Assembly (NCBI GenBank): GCA_030549495.1
Contig: JAUIRK010000889.1
Coordinates: 808,501-872,500 of the forward strand
Length of the DNA: 64,000 nt
DNA from: Nectonema munidae
Taxonomy: Eukaryota; Nematomorpha; Nectonematoida; Nectonematidae
Reading direction: 5' to 3'
In this document: piece after piece, positions 50,927 to 63,877 of the stretch
How the letters are laid out: each line of letters starts with the position of its first letter
Numbering within the stretch: position 1 is the stretch's first letter
The notes under the pieces: generated by a model
Told to the model about the DNA's origin: nothing
Databases searched by the model: none
The model's input: the letters and a program-made list of their open reading frames with translations, nothing else
Position numbers and translations under genes: made by a program

Positions 50927-52745
50927 TTGTGTCCTTCTTTTTTTGTATCTTAATCTTTCGCTTAATTTTCCTTTTAGAATTTTAGATGCTCCTTGAAGGT
51001 GTCGTGTGATCCTATTATTTCGGGTCCCTTTTATTTTGAGTCGTAGATATATTTAAATTGTTCAAAATATTTAGTTAGTTAAATTAGTTACTTGGTTGTC
51101 AGTTAGTTAATACGTCAATTAAGTAGTTAGTTATATTATTATTAGTAAATTAGCGAGTTATTTTCTTTATCACTTAATTTAGTCTGTCGTTTATACTGGA
51201 ATGATGAGATTTGTATTCATATTTAATGCAGCCGTTTATAAACTTTTAGCTCATATATCTTCTTCTCCCATACCTAAATTAAATTGCCTTATCACCATGA
51301 AACTAATATACTTATATGCCTTTCTCACAGGCTTAGTTAGTTAATTTAGCCAGTTATCTATCCAGTTAGTTAATTTCATTCAGACAATCTTCTAGTTGAG
51401 ACAACGTTCTAAAACCAATTTCCATACGTTATAATGAGATAGCGAATGTCGTGAAGAGATTATTATAATTCAGATCACACAATTAGAAGAATCCCTACTC
51501 TATAGGTAAACAGGTTTTTTCAATTCCGCTAATAAATGTTTGTGATTTAAGAAGTCATTTTAGGTACATTTTGTTATTTTAATTTTTGAATCTAACAGGT
51601 TTCTGTCATTTTAAAATATATAAAAAAGATTAATACTTATTCTATTGATCTCAAATGTGTTTACTTAAATATTTTAGTTTTGTACCGATTAGATTAACAT
51701 CGGATCGGCTTAATCGGCACTTTTTTATATTATTTGCAGAAGAGGTAGTAAAATGCAACTTTTATTTTGTTCAAATATTTCTGTAGAATTTAAATATGGT
51801 ATTACTAAGTATTTATAGCTTTTTTTACTTTGTCTGTCGGTTGAAAATCACAATACTCATTACTCCTAATTTATTCAAGTAGGCATCATTCAAAAAATTG
51901 GGATCCGTCCACCCCTAAAAAAATTTTTATACTAAATAAGTGTGATTATGTAATCCGATAAATTCTTCTGCTTATAAAATGTCATCTGATTTTCGAAGAA
52001 TTTCACTTTACCAGAAAAATGGAAACAAAGATAAGAGAGATTAGATACTTGACTTCAATACTATAGAGTCTTCGATTCGATCGGGCATTAGAAATATTTG
52101 CTCATATTTAGACAAACCATATATTTTTAGTTATTATAAAGAATCTTATTTACTAGATAGAAATAAACAAGGGCTTATAAAATATTCAGAATCCTTGTGT
52201 TGTTGCTGCACCAAATTATTTTTTCTTCAATCATGTGGAGAAAGCCTCTCGTCAGTAAACGAACACATTCAGGGTTTTTATGGAATGTTCTCCAATACGG
52301 ACATCTCATATATTATCCCGTTAACGAATATATAAAAATGTGATAGTTCGCATTTATAAATTCTTTCCAATACAAATTGTGTTTATTCTGATGGTTAAAA
52401 TAGTATTAGAAGTGGAAGCCTTTTAAATGGCTGCAGGCCCTCGCTCCAGTTAAATAGCTAAAACTAAATACAATCCAACTAACTAAATGTGTTAACCAGA
52501 AATTTCTAATTGGGGTCGTCAGATTGATAAAGGAGAATTAAACAGACTATGTTTTTTTATTTTTGGACTTAGTCTTATATATAGCTTAATTTTTAAAGCA
52601 ACAGCAACAAACTATGTTACCTAATTAACTAAAAACTATATTGTTTAAAAATTGATACAATAGGATTTTGAGAAAAAAAACTTTCGCCAAAAAAACAGCT
52701 ACCCTTGCGGGCATTGGTTTTCTATTCTCTGCTTTCCTTATCAAC
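50927..52745. other. intergenic AT-rich stretch
   Basis: No gene seen. Imperfect GTTAGTTA arrays lie at about 51070-51130 and 51330-51375, like the one that hosts the miniature at 39886. Confidence 0.5.
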
Positions 52746-52883
52746 TTAACCGGTTATCGACCACAGTCAACATATGTCGACTTTACAAATACTTGAATCG
52801 TCTGCGTTTATTAATGCTTTTTTATACAAATCTTCTGCTTTATACTAGATATCGTCTGAATATTCTGATCGTTAACGGGTTAA
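52746..52883 (+). mobile_element. TTAA miniature element, subfamily A, copy A6
   Basis: Begins TTAACCGGTTATCGACCAC and ends GATCGTTAACGGGTTAA. It has two CGTCTG blocks and is very close to A5 (39886-40023). Confidence 0.85.
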
Positions 52884-52935
52884 GAAGACGATTTTGGAGA
52901 CACTGGTATCCGATTTTGCTTGAAAGGGTTAATGC
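52880..52935. mobile_element. fragment of a subfamily C miniature
   Basis: TTAAGAAGACGATTTTGGAG through TTGAAAGGGTTAA directly adjoins copy A6 and shares its TTAA. It looks like the 3' half of a C-type copy. Confidence 0.45.
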
Positions 52936-55362
52936 ATAATGCGCGTATACTCTATTGCAAATCTATTGTATATTTATTTTAACTATTGCAAATCTCCTAG
53001 TATATACAGATACAAAAATAAACTTTGCGGTATATAGGAAAATAATTTTTTGAAAATTGCGGATGTTAAAGCCTAAAAATGATCCGTGGATGAGGATGTA
53101 AAAAAGTTTGCGGATATCCGATACATCTTTACTCAGAATGCGCTATGTTGGAAGTGGTGTGATTTTTAAGATTTAATATACTGATATAGATTATATGTCA
53201 ATCCAAAGATGAGTGATAGAGGCAGTTTGAATCAGAGCAGGTTCTCAAGTGAGTTGTTCAATTACAGTCTATTACTTTCCTAAGTATTTTCAGTCACTTT
53301 TGGTGACAAAGTAAGCCGCTTTGATTAGCTTTTATTCTTTTCTTGATTTTGTGCAAAAGGTTATCTAAAATTTGTATAGATTTATTTGACCAAATAAACT
53401 TACCTTCCCTTGATTTACCGAATTCTTGAGAAATATTTATCTAAGTTTAAAATTAGATTCCGATTGACATTAAAATAAATGGCATTATTGTTTGCGTGAG
53501 TAGTAAAAGTCATGTGGAGTAACAAATATATTTAAAAATAGCCCATTCTCTGACTCCTTACTCTAACTCCTACTCCCCAGATGTGCTAGAAAGACTGATA
53601 TGGAGGATTTTTTTCTTTACAAATATTGATTTTATAAGAAGAAATAGAGGTACCCATAAGTGAAAAGAAAAAAATGCTCAATTACATCTGATGAGTTAAA
53701 TGTTTAGTTCCCATGTATGACGTAAGAAATAATGGAAAACTCAGAAAACAGTTTGTATAACCAATTGATAACATCTGTTTGCCGCAAATCTATACTGAAA
53801 TGTGTTTTAAACTTCATAGGAAAACGTATCTAATCTAGAGAAATTTTTTCTAATAATAATTTTAGGTGGTAGTATTCTAAATTTTAATGTTGAGTTGACT
53901 TGAAAGGAAATCCATATCAAAAAGGTTTCACAAAATTAAAAAAAATTGTTTTTTTTTGGATACGTTGGTTTAAAATTGATTCATAACCATGAGTGTAATA
54001 AAAAAACAGTTAATATATGTTATAAAAATACAAGAAACTATATTTTTGATAATTGAAAAATTAATATCCTTTATTTAGTATAAAAAAACGTTTGCTTATG
54101 TAAAAATAGCAAGAAAAATTATCATTTATCATCCAATAAATAAAACCATAAATGATAACAGTTATACTAAAATGAGTTATGCATAGATCAGGGCTTCTCA
54201 AAGCGGTCAATGGTCTCAGCTTTAGAAGGAGAGTTTAGAAGAAAACTTTGTTGAAGACACACTTATATGTTGTTGCATTATTGTTTGGGTGTCAATTAAC
54301 ATTCGCAACCTGTAAGCCTTATTCCTAATTAGGTAATGACTTTGTTGTCAAAGTAACATTTTTCGTGACTAAATCATTTTTCTGCACTAAGATCTCGAAT
54401 AAAGAATTTGACACGTTTTTAAATACAATTAATGGATTCGTATTTTAATTAAATAATAAAAAAACTGTGGGGTTTCAAAAAATACAAATATATATAAAAT
54501 GCAAAGGGAGAGGGAGCGGGTCAAATGAGCAGTTTACCTAATGAGGTTTTATTGCTTAGTGTTAAAGAAGTGGACATTAACGTTTTTAGCAATTTTTTAT
54601 TAATGGCTATGATGTAATTTTGAAAACTCTTTTCAGAGATTGAAAGTTTTTCATAGTCTTGCCTCATACATAAATTACCTGCAATTATTTAAAAAATTAA
54701 GTCCATTGTAATAAAGTTCTTGTTTGTTTTAACTAAATTGGGGAAGCTAGAAAAATGAAAACGTTTTAATTTCCCAAAATAATATTTTTCTCTAATCATC
54801 TTTTCAATGTCAAGTGTGAGACCGTCTTTTTTACTGTCAACTACGGTCTTCAACGCGGACTGTCATTCTTCTAATGTCCAACTAGCGCTCATCGATTGTT
54901 ATTTTTTTTCCTTTTCAAGAAACTTTTATTACGATTATATTAAATTTTGAAAGAATGAAGGTAAGCCATTATTATGGATGTTTATGTAGTTTTGATTTCT
55001 ATGCCTTTCAGTTTCACTAAGAGAACAAAAAATCCTGGAACAGATTACCAAATGTTGATAATTTATGCCGCTTTATTTATTAACCTTGAAAAAGTGGAGT
55101 CTAATGAAACAGCAGGATTCTAACGTGCAAAAGCTTTTGCAAGAATTTATAAAGTAATTATATATGGAACACATGAGAGATGCTAATTAGCAAGAGTATA
55201 TCTCTTATATATTATATATATTTATAATCATGCCAAATATTTGATTAAATAAATTCCTACGCAACTAACAAGTGTGATAGTAAAAAGTGTGATGCTAGAA
55301 TATAAGAATATGTGGAATAACAGAAACACTTTGGCTAAAAATCAACAAAGAAAAAGGTATTC
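52936..55362. other. intergenic stretch downstream of the SLC6 gene
   Basis: No exon seen. A hAT-like end (CAGGGCTTCTCAAAGCGG) at about 54190 has no visible partner. Confidence 0.5.
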
Positions 55363-58300
55363 CTAAACCCTGAAACTATTCAAATTATTTATGTTGTTGT
55401 TGCTGTCATTCAAATTGTCTTTATTCATGTCTCCCATCGCCATTTTGTTCGGCTTTTCTTCGAGGGGCTTGAGTTTGTACTGGTGTTGGTAATTGTCCCA
55501 AACTTCAGCGTACCGCAGCCAAAACGATTTTGAGTGGTTAGTCACTTCAAACCAGCGCTAAGCGAAGTAAAAGGTCATTACGATATGAGGTAGGATACTG
55601 GAATAAGGCGTACCTGAGAAAAAGATCCTTGTGCCTTCAAGAACTGGTAAGTCGCAGTGATTACGATGGCCCCAAAGCAGATCAACATGATCAAAATGGC
55701 AGCAGATTTGGCGTAGATGTTGATTCCAGAAAGTGATTTGATTTGTCTTTTCAACGAGTACAATGCCAAACCCTTAAAAGAGGAGGAGTTGTGGTATCAG
55801 CGATAAGTGAAAGAAACAAGATTCCCATGTTTTATGCTCCACAATATTCAAATATGTTTGTACAGTTGTGTGAGTGCACGTATGTATGTGAATCTGTGTA
55901 TGCATTGTATTTGTATGTGCGCGTGTGTCTACGTCTGTCAAGAGCGGGCTGAGCCACCGGTCAATCGGACACCGATAGAAAGAAGAGTTAGTAAAGATTT
56001 AGCAGAAGTCACATAAAATCTATGAATATTTTTGTAAAAAGTCAGCATTATCAAGGCAAGTCAAAGACGTCGGCAACTGTCATTCAAAAGTACAAGCTAA
56101 TCTTTAGTCTCCACACATTTTCATGAACCAGATCATTCAAGTAAAACTGAGAGTTATCATGAACAACTTGCTAAACTTATGATATTTACATCAGATGTTA
56201 CGTATATTTACGTAAACATATGTAATACTTATAGATTTATAATATAGGCCATACATCCATGATGTGCGAAAGTGACGGGTTATCTTTTGTATCTCAAGCT
56301 TTTATAAATTATATATCTTTTAGCATAAACAAACAAAAAATTTCGTTTTTTATGAAATCGCAAGGCCCCGAAAAAATACCAGAAGCTTATTATTTCTTGG
56401 TTAATAAGTTGGAATCAAACAACCCGGAATCAACAATACTGGTAATCAAAAAATCAGGAATATAGAAACTTCATTTTTACAGTAAACTTCAACTACGCAT
56501 TAGGGAACCCCTTATGTTGCTTACGGAACCAACTTTGGAAAACTCTGAATTAGAATCTAGAAAATGCTTTCGTATATAGAATATTCAAAAACATTTTTAA
56601 AAAAATGTTATAAAATTGCCTGGGGATAAATTTTTCTTTAGATCCACAGTGCTAGAAAGGGAGTAGAAAACTCATAACATTCCTCAGTAAAACAATTCCG
56701 ACAAAAAATTAATGTGAATGATCAGATAAGAAATTGACAATGCGACTAAAGATGTGGGTATGTTTTGACAATTAATTGATTGTCCCCAAATTATCTCTAC
56801 TCATGACTCATGATCAGTGTGGAACTTGATTCTAAATTTGGTAATTCGTGTTTGTTAGTGCAATGAGCCTTTTTGGCTTTGTTTTGGTTATTACTCTTCA
56901 ATAAATCTTATAAAAAGAGGAAGGTCTGAGAAAATTAGATGAAACAGATACATCTAAAACCAAAAGCTTTCAAATCTGATCTTCAGCAAGTAAAGGAACC
57001 AACTTATTTCAAAAGTTAAGCTTGCTACTAGGAAACGCAGAAATTGAGTGAATTTGAAGTTTCTAACTTTCTCATAAAAAATTTATTAAAGTAACAATCA
57101 AATATGTTTTCAGTCTGAGAAAACAAATTTTTCCACAAAAATCTACAAAAATGGACAGCAGAAGATGTCTAGTTTTTAGCTAAAATCAAAAGAAATTCAA
57201 AAAAGTTGCTCCTTTGTCTGGTACTTAAAGAGTAAACTGATTTACTGTTGGTGTTTTGAATTTTTGGGCTGGTGAACTCAGAATTTGGCTTGTGAAAATG
57301 TGACCGAGTTAAAGCAGATAAGCGAATTATAAATATTGCACTCTAAAATTATGGAAAATAAGCTCAAAGTTGGAAAAAGAATTTGGAGCTCGTTGATTCT
57401 AGATAAATGGGATGATCAGTTCATCATCATCATCCATTCGCTCTAATGAGCAGGTCTTTGTCCTGGCGAGCCAAGGTCGACCTTGAATTTGCAGCGACGT
57501 CTCTCTCCATCTTCCTTTCATTTCAGCATCTTCAATCTTCAGGTTCCTTTTCTTCATGTCTTCTTTAACAGCATCTTCCCATCTTTTTTTCGGTCTCCCT
57601 CTCCTCGCTTGTCCAGTAATGTTTTCATCCCATAGTCTCTTCGTTAGTCTTTGTGGATCCATTCTCTCTAAGTGTCCTAGCCAACGGAGTCTATGCTCTT
57701 CCAAATACTGCTCTATATCTCCCACCCCTGTCATTCTTCTAATCTCTTTGCTTCGCACGTTGTCCAGTAGAGTTTTGCCACACATCATTCGTAACATCCT
57801 CATCTCAGCAGATGATCAGTTATTGATATATAATAGATATTTAATTTTGCCAATCCCGTCATAGTAAAAAGTAATTTTTGAGCGTTTTTTTCTATTTTCG
57901 ATGTAGTGTGGGAACCTATGAAGAAAAAAATCATGCTGCAAAACTTACGATCAGTGTGATAGGAGCAATGAAGGCCCATCCGGCAATCCAGTAAACCTTC
58001 GGAAATATCTTGTGACCAATCATGAACTCGCAGTCACTTATGAACTTGCGGAAGCCTAAAGAATGCAAGAAGGATTATTATTCAAGACTGCAGCGAAAAG
58101 GCAGCGGAGACAAGGGAACACGGGCACAACCAGACATTTTTGAACAGGAAGGACGAATAGCAACCTACTAGTATTCATTCAATTTTCAAGAATTATGTTG
58201 TCAGACAAAATGCGAAATTCGAAGTAAGGAAATAAAGTTATTAAGCAATTAATTGAAATAATCTTAGAAATTAGAAGAAAAAATTCTTCTTGAATACAAT

Positions 58301-60288
58301 TGCATATAATATCTTTTACTCTCACATAATTAGTAGGAAAGACGCAAATTATGTTCATGAGAATAACAATCAAAAGATAAACATTACGGTTCAAGTGTAA
58401 AAATGTGCAAGAGTGTAAGCATGGAAAAGCGAAAGAGATCAATTTCGCAGAATTTTGGTACAACGTTTATCAAATGATCGTTTCTATTATCTATTTCAAC
58501 TCCCAAACATTGACTTATACAACTGAAATCGGGCTCGGATACGCTCACATCTCAATTATACAGGGTGGGTGGTATATAACCTTTTGCTAGAGGGTAGGAA
58601 GAAAACTATGAATTAAAATTATTTTAGACAAAATCCCAGAAAATCTCTATTGTGATGAATCTGGAGCTAACTTAATTATCCAAAAATTGATTCCCAACGG
58701 CTTAGGTCCACCAATAAAACTTTCCAATTAAAAGGGGATAATATCATTTCAGAATCTTGTGATCAATGAATTCATAGGAAGGGATGTGACGCGAAACTCT
58801 GTTCGTCGGTATCGCTTGAAAGAAGAAATGAAAGCTCTTCGTGCAATAATTGCAAGGCCTATGAAATCTAAAGTTACCGAAAGATTCGACTTTGGTTTTG
58901 TCACTTTTTGTATGTGGGAAGAATATGATTTCCTTCACCTCTGACCAAGAATTCTTCATGTGGATCTCGATCATAAGAAAATAAAATCTTTTCCTTATTA
59001 TTTCATTTTTAGAGGATATCATTGAAATATTAATATTTCTGTGCCATTTATTTGTGTTGAAAATAACGAGTGTGTAAATGTGAGTATAATTTCTCCCAAA
59101 ATTTTTGTTTTCAAAAGAAAAATACGTCTTATAAGCACGCGTGCGTATGATGTCATGATATTTTCTTATAAAGTTAAAACCTCTAACTCAGTAGTTGCCA
59201 AACTTTTACAGTGCATTACCCATTATCTTGCAAAAACAATGAGTAAAGTAAAAAAAGACAAAAATATAAATAAAAATTTGATATTCTAGCTGTCACACAT
59301 GTTTTGCTTTAGTTAAATAAATATATTATTACAAAGGGATATGATGATGCATGAATAAAATGTCTAGCATATTAAAATGCTCCTTCCATCATTTACGTAT
59401 GGATATAATTTTTTACCAATTTCTGCAACAACTATTGGCCAGTCTTCAGTTAATTAGCAATTAATTGCATGGCGTGCATACGTATGAGAAAATTTGCTAA
59501 ATTACAGGTCGGACTTTGGGAACATCTGTTCCAACCAGTGAATGTTTCATTACTCTAATTTTTTTTCGTATACAAATGCAAACATTTCATAGCGAACTTT
59601 CTATACAATGAATATGTTCATTGAGTTGCCAAGTTGTTTTAACCCATTTACGATCAATGTTCCTATTTTGGAACATAAGTAATTTCATCTTCGTCTGCTA
59701 TTTTCAATGTCTTTGAATATAAATCGTCTGCGTTTTTTTTAGATATCGTCTGCTTTGCTTGGTATAAATGGGTTAATGTTAATGGAGATTTCACTGTATT
59801 TTGATTATGCGCTAAGAATTATGCTCCTCTGGTTGCGCCCTTGCAAGGAAAAGTACCGTAGATCCACATCACGCCAACCAACTCCATAACAGCGATCCAG
59901 ATTAAACAAATCTTGCTGATGATGCCGTCAGTAAAATCCAAGACGTCGATTCCTGCCTGAAAAAAATATTAAAAAAAATCAGAAAAAAAGGAAAATGAAG
60001 GAAAAAGGAAGAAAAATAAAAAAAGAAGAGGAAAAAGAACTTGTGTGAGGAAGGGAAGTGCGCAGATGAACATGATGAAGCAGAGGCCGGCCATGATCTT
60101 GGGCTTTTGTTTGTACGGGAACCAGGCAGTGAGGCCGTCGTGAAGGGAGTTGATGAGGGTCTGGATGAGGGCGCAGGTGCAGTTGAAGCCGAGCAGGTAT
60201 AGTGCGAAAAAGAGTATGAAGGTCCACATCTGCTCAAAGGGCAGAAAGGAAAGCGCCTGCGGATAAACCTTGAACACGAGACCAGGTC
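55363..60288 (-). CDS. SLC6 family transporter, C-terminal five exons (5' part outside window)
   Basis: Exons in transcript order: 60288-60041, 59956-59857, 58055-57949, 55772-55614 and 55557-55363 (stop included). All introns are GT-AG with matching phases (1 in; then 0, 1, 0, 0), giving about 268 residues. The protein matches the sodium-coupled neurotransmitter symporter fold. It opens GPGLVFKVYPQALSFLPF (loop after TM7). TM8 is around WTFILFFALYLLGFNCTCAL, TM9 around KIMAGLCFIMFICALPFL, TM10 around ICLIWIAVMELVGVMWIYGF, TM11 around YWIAGWAFIAPITLIGLALY and TM12 around AAILIMLICFGAIVITATYQ. A hydrophilic, Asn-rich tail ends LNSFRV. SLC6 proteins import amino acids, transmitters or osmolytes with sodium at the plasma membrane; the substrate cannot be told from this part. 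In TM8 the usual G-L-(D/T)-S of the second sodium site reads G-F-N-C. The introns are 84, 1801, 2176 and 56 bp. Upstream exons were not found to 64000. Confidence 0.9.
57422..57810 (-). mobile_element. 5'-truncated LINE insertion with perfect target duplication
   Basis: The minus strand encodes the C-terminal tail of a LINE reverse transcriptase: RMLRMMCGKT, then HRLRWLGHLERM, then ARRGRPKKRWEDAVKEDMKK. About 130 codons remain open. The 3' end is an (ATG/GATGAT)-type tail. GATGATCAGTT (11 bp) flanks both sides (57411-57421 and 57811-57821). The open frame and perfect duplication indicate a young insertion. It lies in the SLC6 intron between exons 57949-58055 and 55614-55772, in the same orientation as the gene. 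Confidence 0.9.
58559..58944. other. possible mariner-like fragment in an SLC6 intron
   Basis: TATACAGGGTGGGTGGTAT at about 58557 resembles the TA-flanked ends of some mariner elements. About 180 bp on, a less AT-rich stretch (58759-58944) is open on both strands (plus: MINEFIGRDVTRNSVRRYRL). I could not find the second end or recognise the protein. Confidence 0.25.
59639..59776 (+). mobile_element. TTAA miniature element, subfamily B, copy B3
   Basis: Begins TTAACCCATTTACGATCAATG and ends GGTATAAATGGGTTAA, with CTATTTTGGAACATAAGTAA and two ATCGTCTGC blocks. It lies about 80 bp past the donor site of the SLC6 exon at 59857-59956, inside the intron. Confidence 0.85.
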
Positions 60289-63200
60289 CTAAACGTAAGA
60301 AATTATATTTTAGCATTTAGCCGTTACTTTCAGCAAACTTCGAAAAAATGTCCTTGTTATACCGGTATCCGGTAATTTCATCGCGGTAAATTCATCGTGG
60401 AAATTTTATCGTATAGTAAATTCATCGTGATGAAATGCATCATTCGTTAAGTATTTTTTTCGTATAGTGCTTACATCGCGAGATTTATGAATTGTCAATG
60501 ATTTTGAAAATCGTGACCTAAATGATTATATCTTAGAGGTATTGCTTATAACTTATTTTTTTAATTGTTTCTATTTTTCCAATTTGTAATGAATTCGTTA
60601 TCTCAATGATCTTTTTGAAATAAGGAATAATTTATTACATATATAAATTGGTATTTTTTTCTTAAAAATAAAGTTTTTTATTAAAAAAAACAAATGATTA
60701 TTTTTAGATATAATATACCAAATAATGTCTGAAAAGTCGAAGGTTAAAATAGGTTAGGGGGATTTTTATGAAACTAAAAAAAACAAAGATTAATATATAT
60801 ATATTATTTTTTTAATTAAATTAGATACTTTTTTTGAACTTTCTTTAAATATTAAGAAATTTAAACATATTACAAAGCTATTTAAGTCAGAAAGAGTTAT
60901 TGTTTTGTCAATCAATTATTATGCAAATTGAGGAAAAATTTGAATGGTCAAAATCAGTGATAGAGTGTCTAAACTGGGTTTTATTCAAAATGAAGAATAA
61001 ACTATATATAACAAGTAAACATATATGATTCAAAATATTAAATAAAATTATAGGGCTCAACCGCGCATAATATGTTTAAATTTCTAACACGCTCTTTGAG
61101 AAGTAATATATCTTAATGTTGGAGTATTGAACGCTACTTCAGCGAGTTTCAACATAAATAAATCATCTCAGAATATTCTTAGAAATTGAGTTGTCTACAG
61201 ATACTAATGAGGCCGAGAGGGGGAGGGGCTCCATTAAATATTCATAGCGGTTCACAGGCATTCCACTTCACAAAAGTTATTTTTGGAAATACTTTTACCT
61301 TTTAAAATAAAAAGAATATATATGAATGATTATTCCTAAGCTTGATTTCCTTGTAAACGTAAATACCCACCTATCAGTCAATAGCACAAGCAAATGTAGG
61401 TTTATCAACAAAGAAGAATATAACCTTAAATTTTTAAAAAAGAAAAATTTTAATTTTAAAAGAATATAGTCTTCGAATCTTTTTCATTTTAACATATTTG
61501 CTGATTTCCGGTTTAGAAGAGATTAAGCTCATTTTGTCAGAAACTGCTTATTTTAATATAATTTTAGATTAAATAAAAATTCTCACAATAAACTGGAAAT
61601 ATTGTTTACTATATTTATTTTAAAATTACGCAGAAATATTATTGAATAAAACCAAGTTTTAAAAATGTTTGAAAAAATTTAAAAATTCTTACTTTAGTTT
61701 TTATTATCATTATAGTAATATCATTACAGTAAACCCTGTCTTAGATGTCACCTTGAAGGAAAAGTCGCAAGTCTATATCGATTCCTATACAACATCCCGA
61801 TTCAGTATACTTATAAAAGAGAAGAACCCCTATAGAACCGTTAAAAACGCTTATTTTAAAAGCGTCCCGTGTTTGTTTGATCGTAACAAACACGCTTTAA
61901 TACATTCTCCAAAAAAACAAGAGAAAGGAGGTCCACGAGAAAAAAAGGTTGAAAGCCACTGTATTAGATGGACCAAAACAATAATGAATTGATAGGACTA
62001 GTCTTCATTTAAAATTAAGGAATTTAAATAATTTCATAGGATATAAAATAAAAGCAATACAAAAATTTGATTTCAGCTTGCCTTTGAACAAATAGAAATA
62101 AATAAGGCTTATGCTATTCAAAGATTTTATAATCTAAATTTGTTCTTAAGATAACTTAAATGTATATTTTTCAACATAAAATATAAACAGTGGAATCAAC
62201 TTAGAGTATAAATGAGTATCATCTTTGTGCTTCATCAAATTCAAACTCATTTCATTAAAAAGGCCGTGCAAAGAAAATGGTCAAAAAGCGCAATAATATT
62301 TCACAACAAAATTTTTAATTGGGTTAAACTTTCTTTACCAGCCCCAAAGTTTTTGGATTCATGATTTATAAATATCCAGAGTTGTGGGATGGGAAGGAAA
62401 GTAACAATGAATCCTGATAACTGAGTGTACTGGATATCTGGTTCTTGAAAAGAGTAGGCTCAGGATACCCGATAATATTTACCTGATATCCGGTCGCATA
62501 ATAAATTAAGCTACGCGCATAATTATTTTGTCTAACGCTTCTATTATTAAAGAAAAGGTATAATCTAGTTGCATGTATGCTAATTTCGCAACAAATTAAA
62601 AATCTTTTATTAAAAAATAGAAAAACTTGCATATTGGAAATATTTAGATTTTAGAGAGAGGGGTTTAAAATAAATTTTTATTTTTGAAATCATTATCATT
62701 TTAATTTTTAATTTCGTTATTAAAGTTCATATTTTTACAAAATTTAAGCTTTATTTCATTTTGTAAAATCTTTAAATTTTAATTTTACACAATGAATTTA
62801 TTAAGTAAGAGGATAAAAATATACTATTACTATATTCAATTTAAAAAACATAAAATTGTTAAAGTTTGATTTTTAATTTTTTAACTGTATTTTATTTTTA
62901 AATATTTTTAAATTTTATTCACATTTTAAATATTTTGTAAAACTTGTCAAAAAGTAAAGAGTTTTACCAACTGAAAATTTTAAATGAATTAATTTAGAAA
63001 AAAATTTAACACATTTTTTTTATTTTCAAGTTAATTAATATTTGAATTGATAGGTACTAGATTTAAAAAAATATTTGAAATCAAAGTTTTAAAAATTTTA
63101 TCAAATAATTTTTAGAAAAATAGAAAGAGAAATTTTAGAGTTTTTATTCATAAATGTTATTTTTAATTTCTCTCTATAATTTTAATGAAGTTAAACATAG

Positions 63201-63877
63201 TTTTAAAAAAATTATATCTTTGTGTTATTGCTCAAAATAATAGCATATTAGATATCCAACCGGATTATCCAAATATCCGGTAAAATTTAAAGTAAGTCTG
63301 GATTTCGGATATCCTGTCAACAGGCTATTTTCCTTTTACCCAGTACATCCCTGGACCAAATGCTTATAAATGTTCAATATTCAAGACCAAATCTTAATTC
63401 CCGCTTTGACTAAAGAAGTGCACTCAATATGCTTACAAAAATTAAACTAATTGGTTTCATTTGTTGAAAAAATGATTTTTAATAATCGAAAATATAAGAT
63501 TTTGATTCCTGAACGTTTTCCTTTGCAATCTCCAACTAAAATTTACAAAAATATTATAGGGTCCAGATTATTTCTAAAATCGGGCTAGCGATTCATATCA
63601 TAAAGAGAATTGAAAACGGCTCTTCTAAGTGTTAAATGTTAGAGAAGTTGAAATTGGTGTTTTAGGAATTTTGACTATAATGACATTTCGAAAAATACAT
63701 ATTCCCAAATTGAAACTACTGTTATTACCTGCAATTTAGTTAAAACAAACAATAACTTTATTCGAAAGTCGTTAATTTTGAATTTATTGCATGTGACTTA
63801 TGCAGGAGCTAATAATATTAAAAAATTTCACAATTATAAAATTCATAGAAACATTTATCAACAAGTGCGCGGATATG
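60289..63877. other. SLC6 intron sequence upstream of the first visible exon
   Basis: No further SLC6 exon could be found. Repeated AAATTCATCG-type phrases lie at about 60375-60440. Paired ATATCCGG-rich patches at about 62430-62500 and 63250-63330 may be the ends of an unrecognised repeat. Confidence 0.45.
61727..61961. mobile_element. possible TA-flanked miniature element with internal hairpin
   Basis: Flanked by TA on both sides. The left end reads CAGTAAACCCTG and the right end, read inward, CAGTGGCTTTCAA; only the first four bases match. Inside is a strong hairpin: AAAGC and GTGTTTGTT pair with AACAAACAC and GCTTT (61863-61898), with a small bulge. The 107-codon open frame across it has no recognisable domain. 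Confidence 0.35.

Noticed and set aside
54188-54240. Third complete hAT miniature starting CAGGGCTTCTCAAAGCGG
   Set aside because: I could not find an inverted second end or an 8-bp duplication.
59902-60237. Ser/Pro-rich and Arg/His-rich minus-strand ORFs overlapping the SLC6 exon
   Set aside because: They are other-frame shadows of the exon 60041-60288, running into intron sequence.
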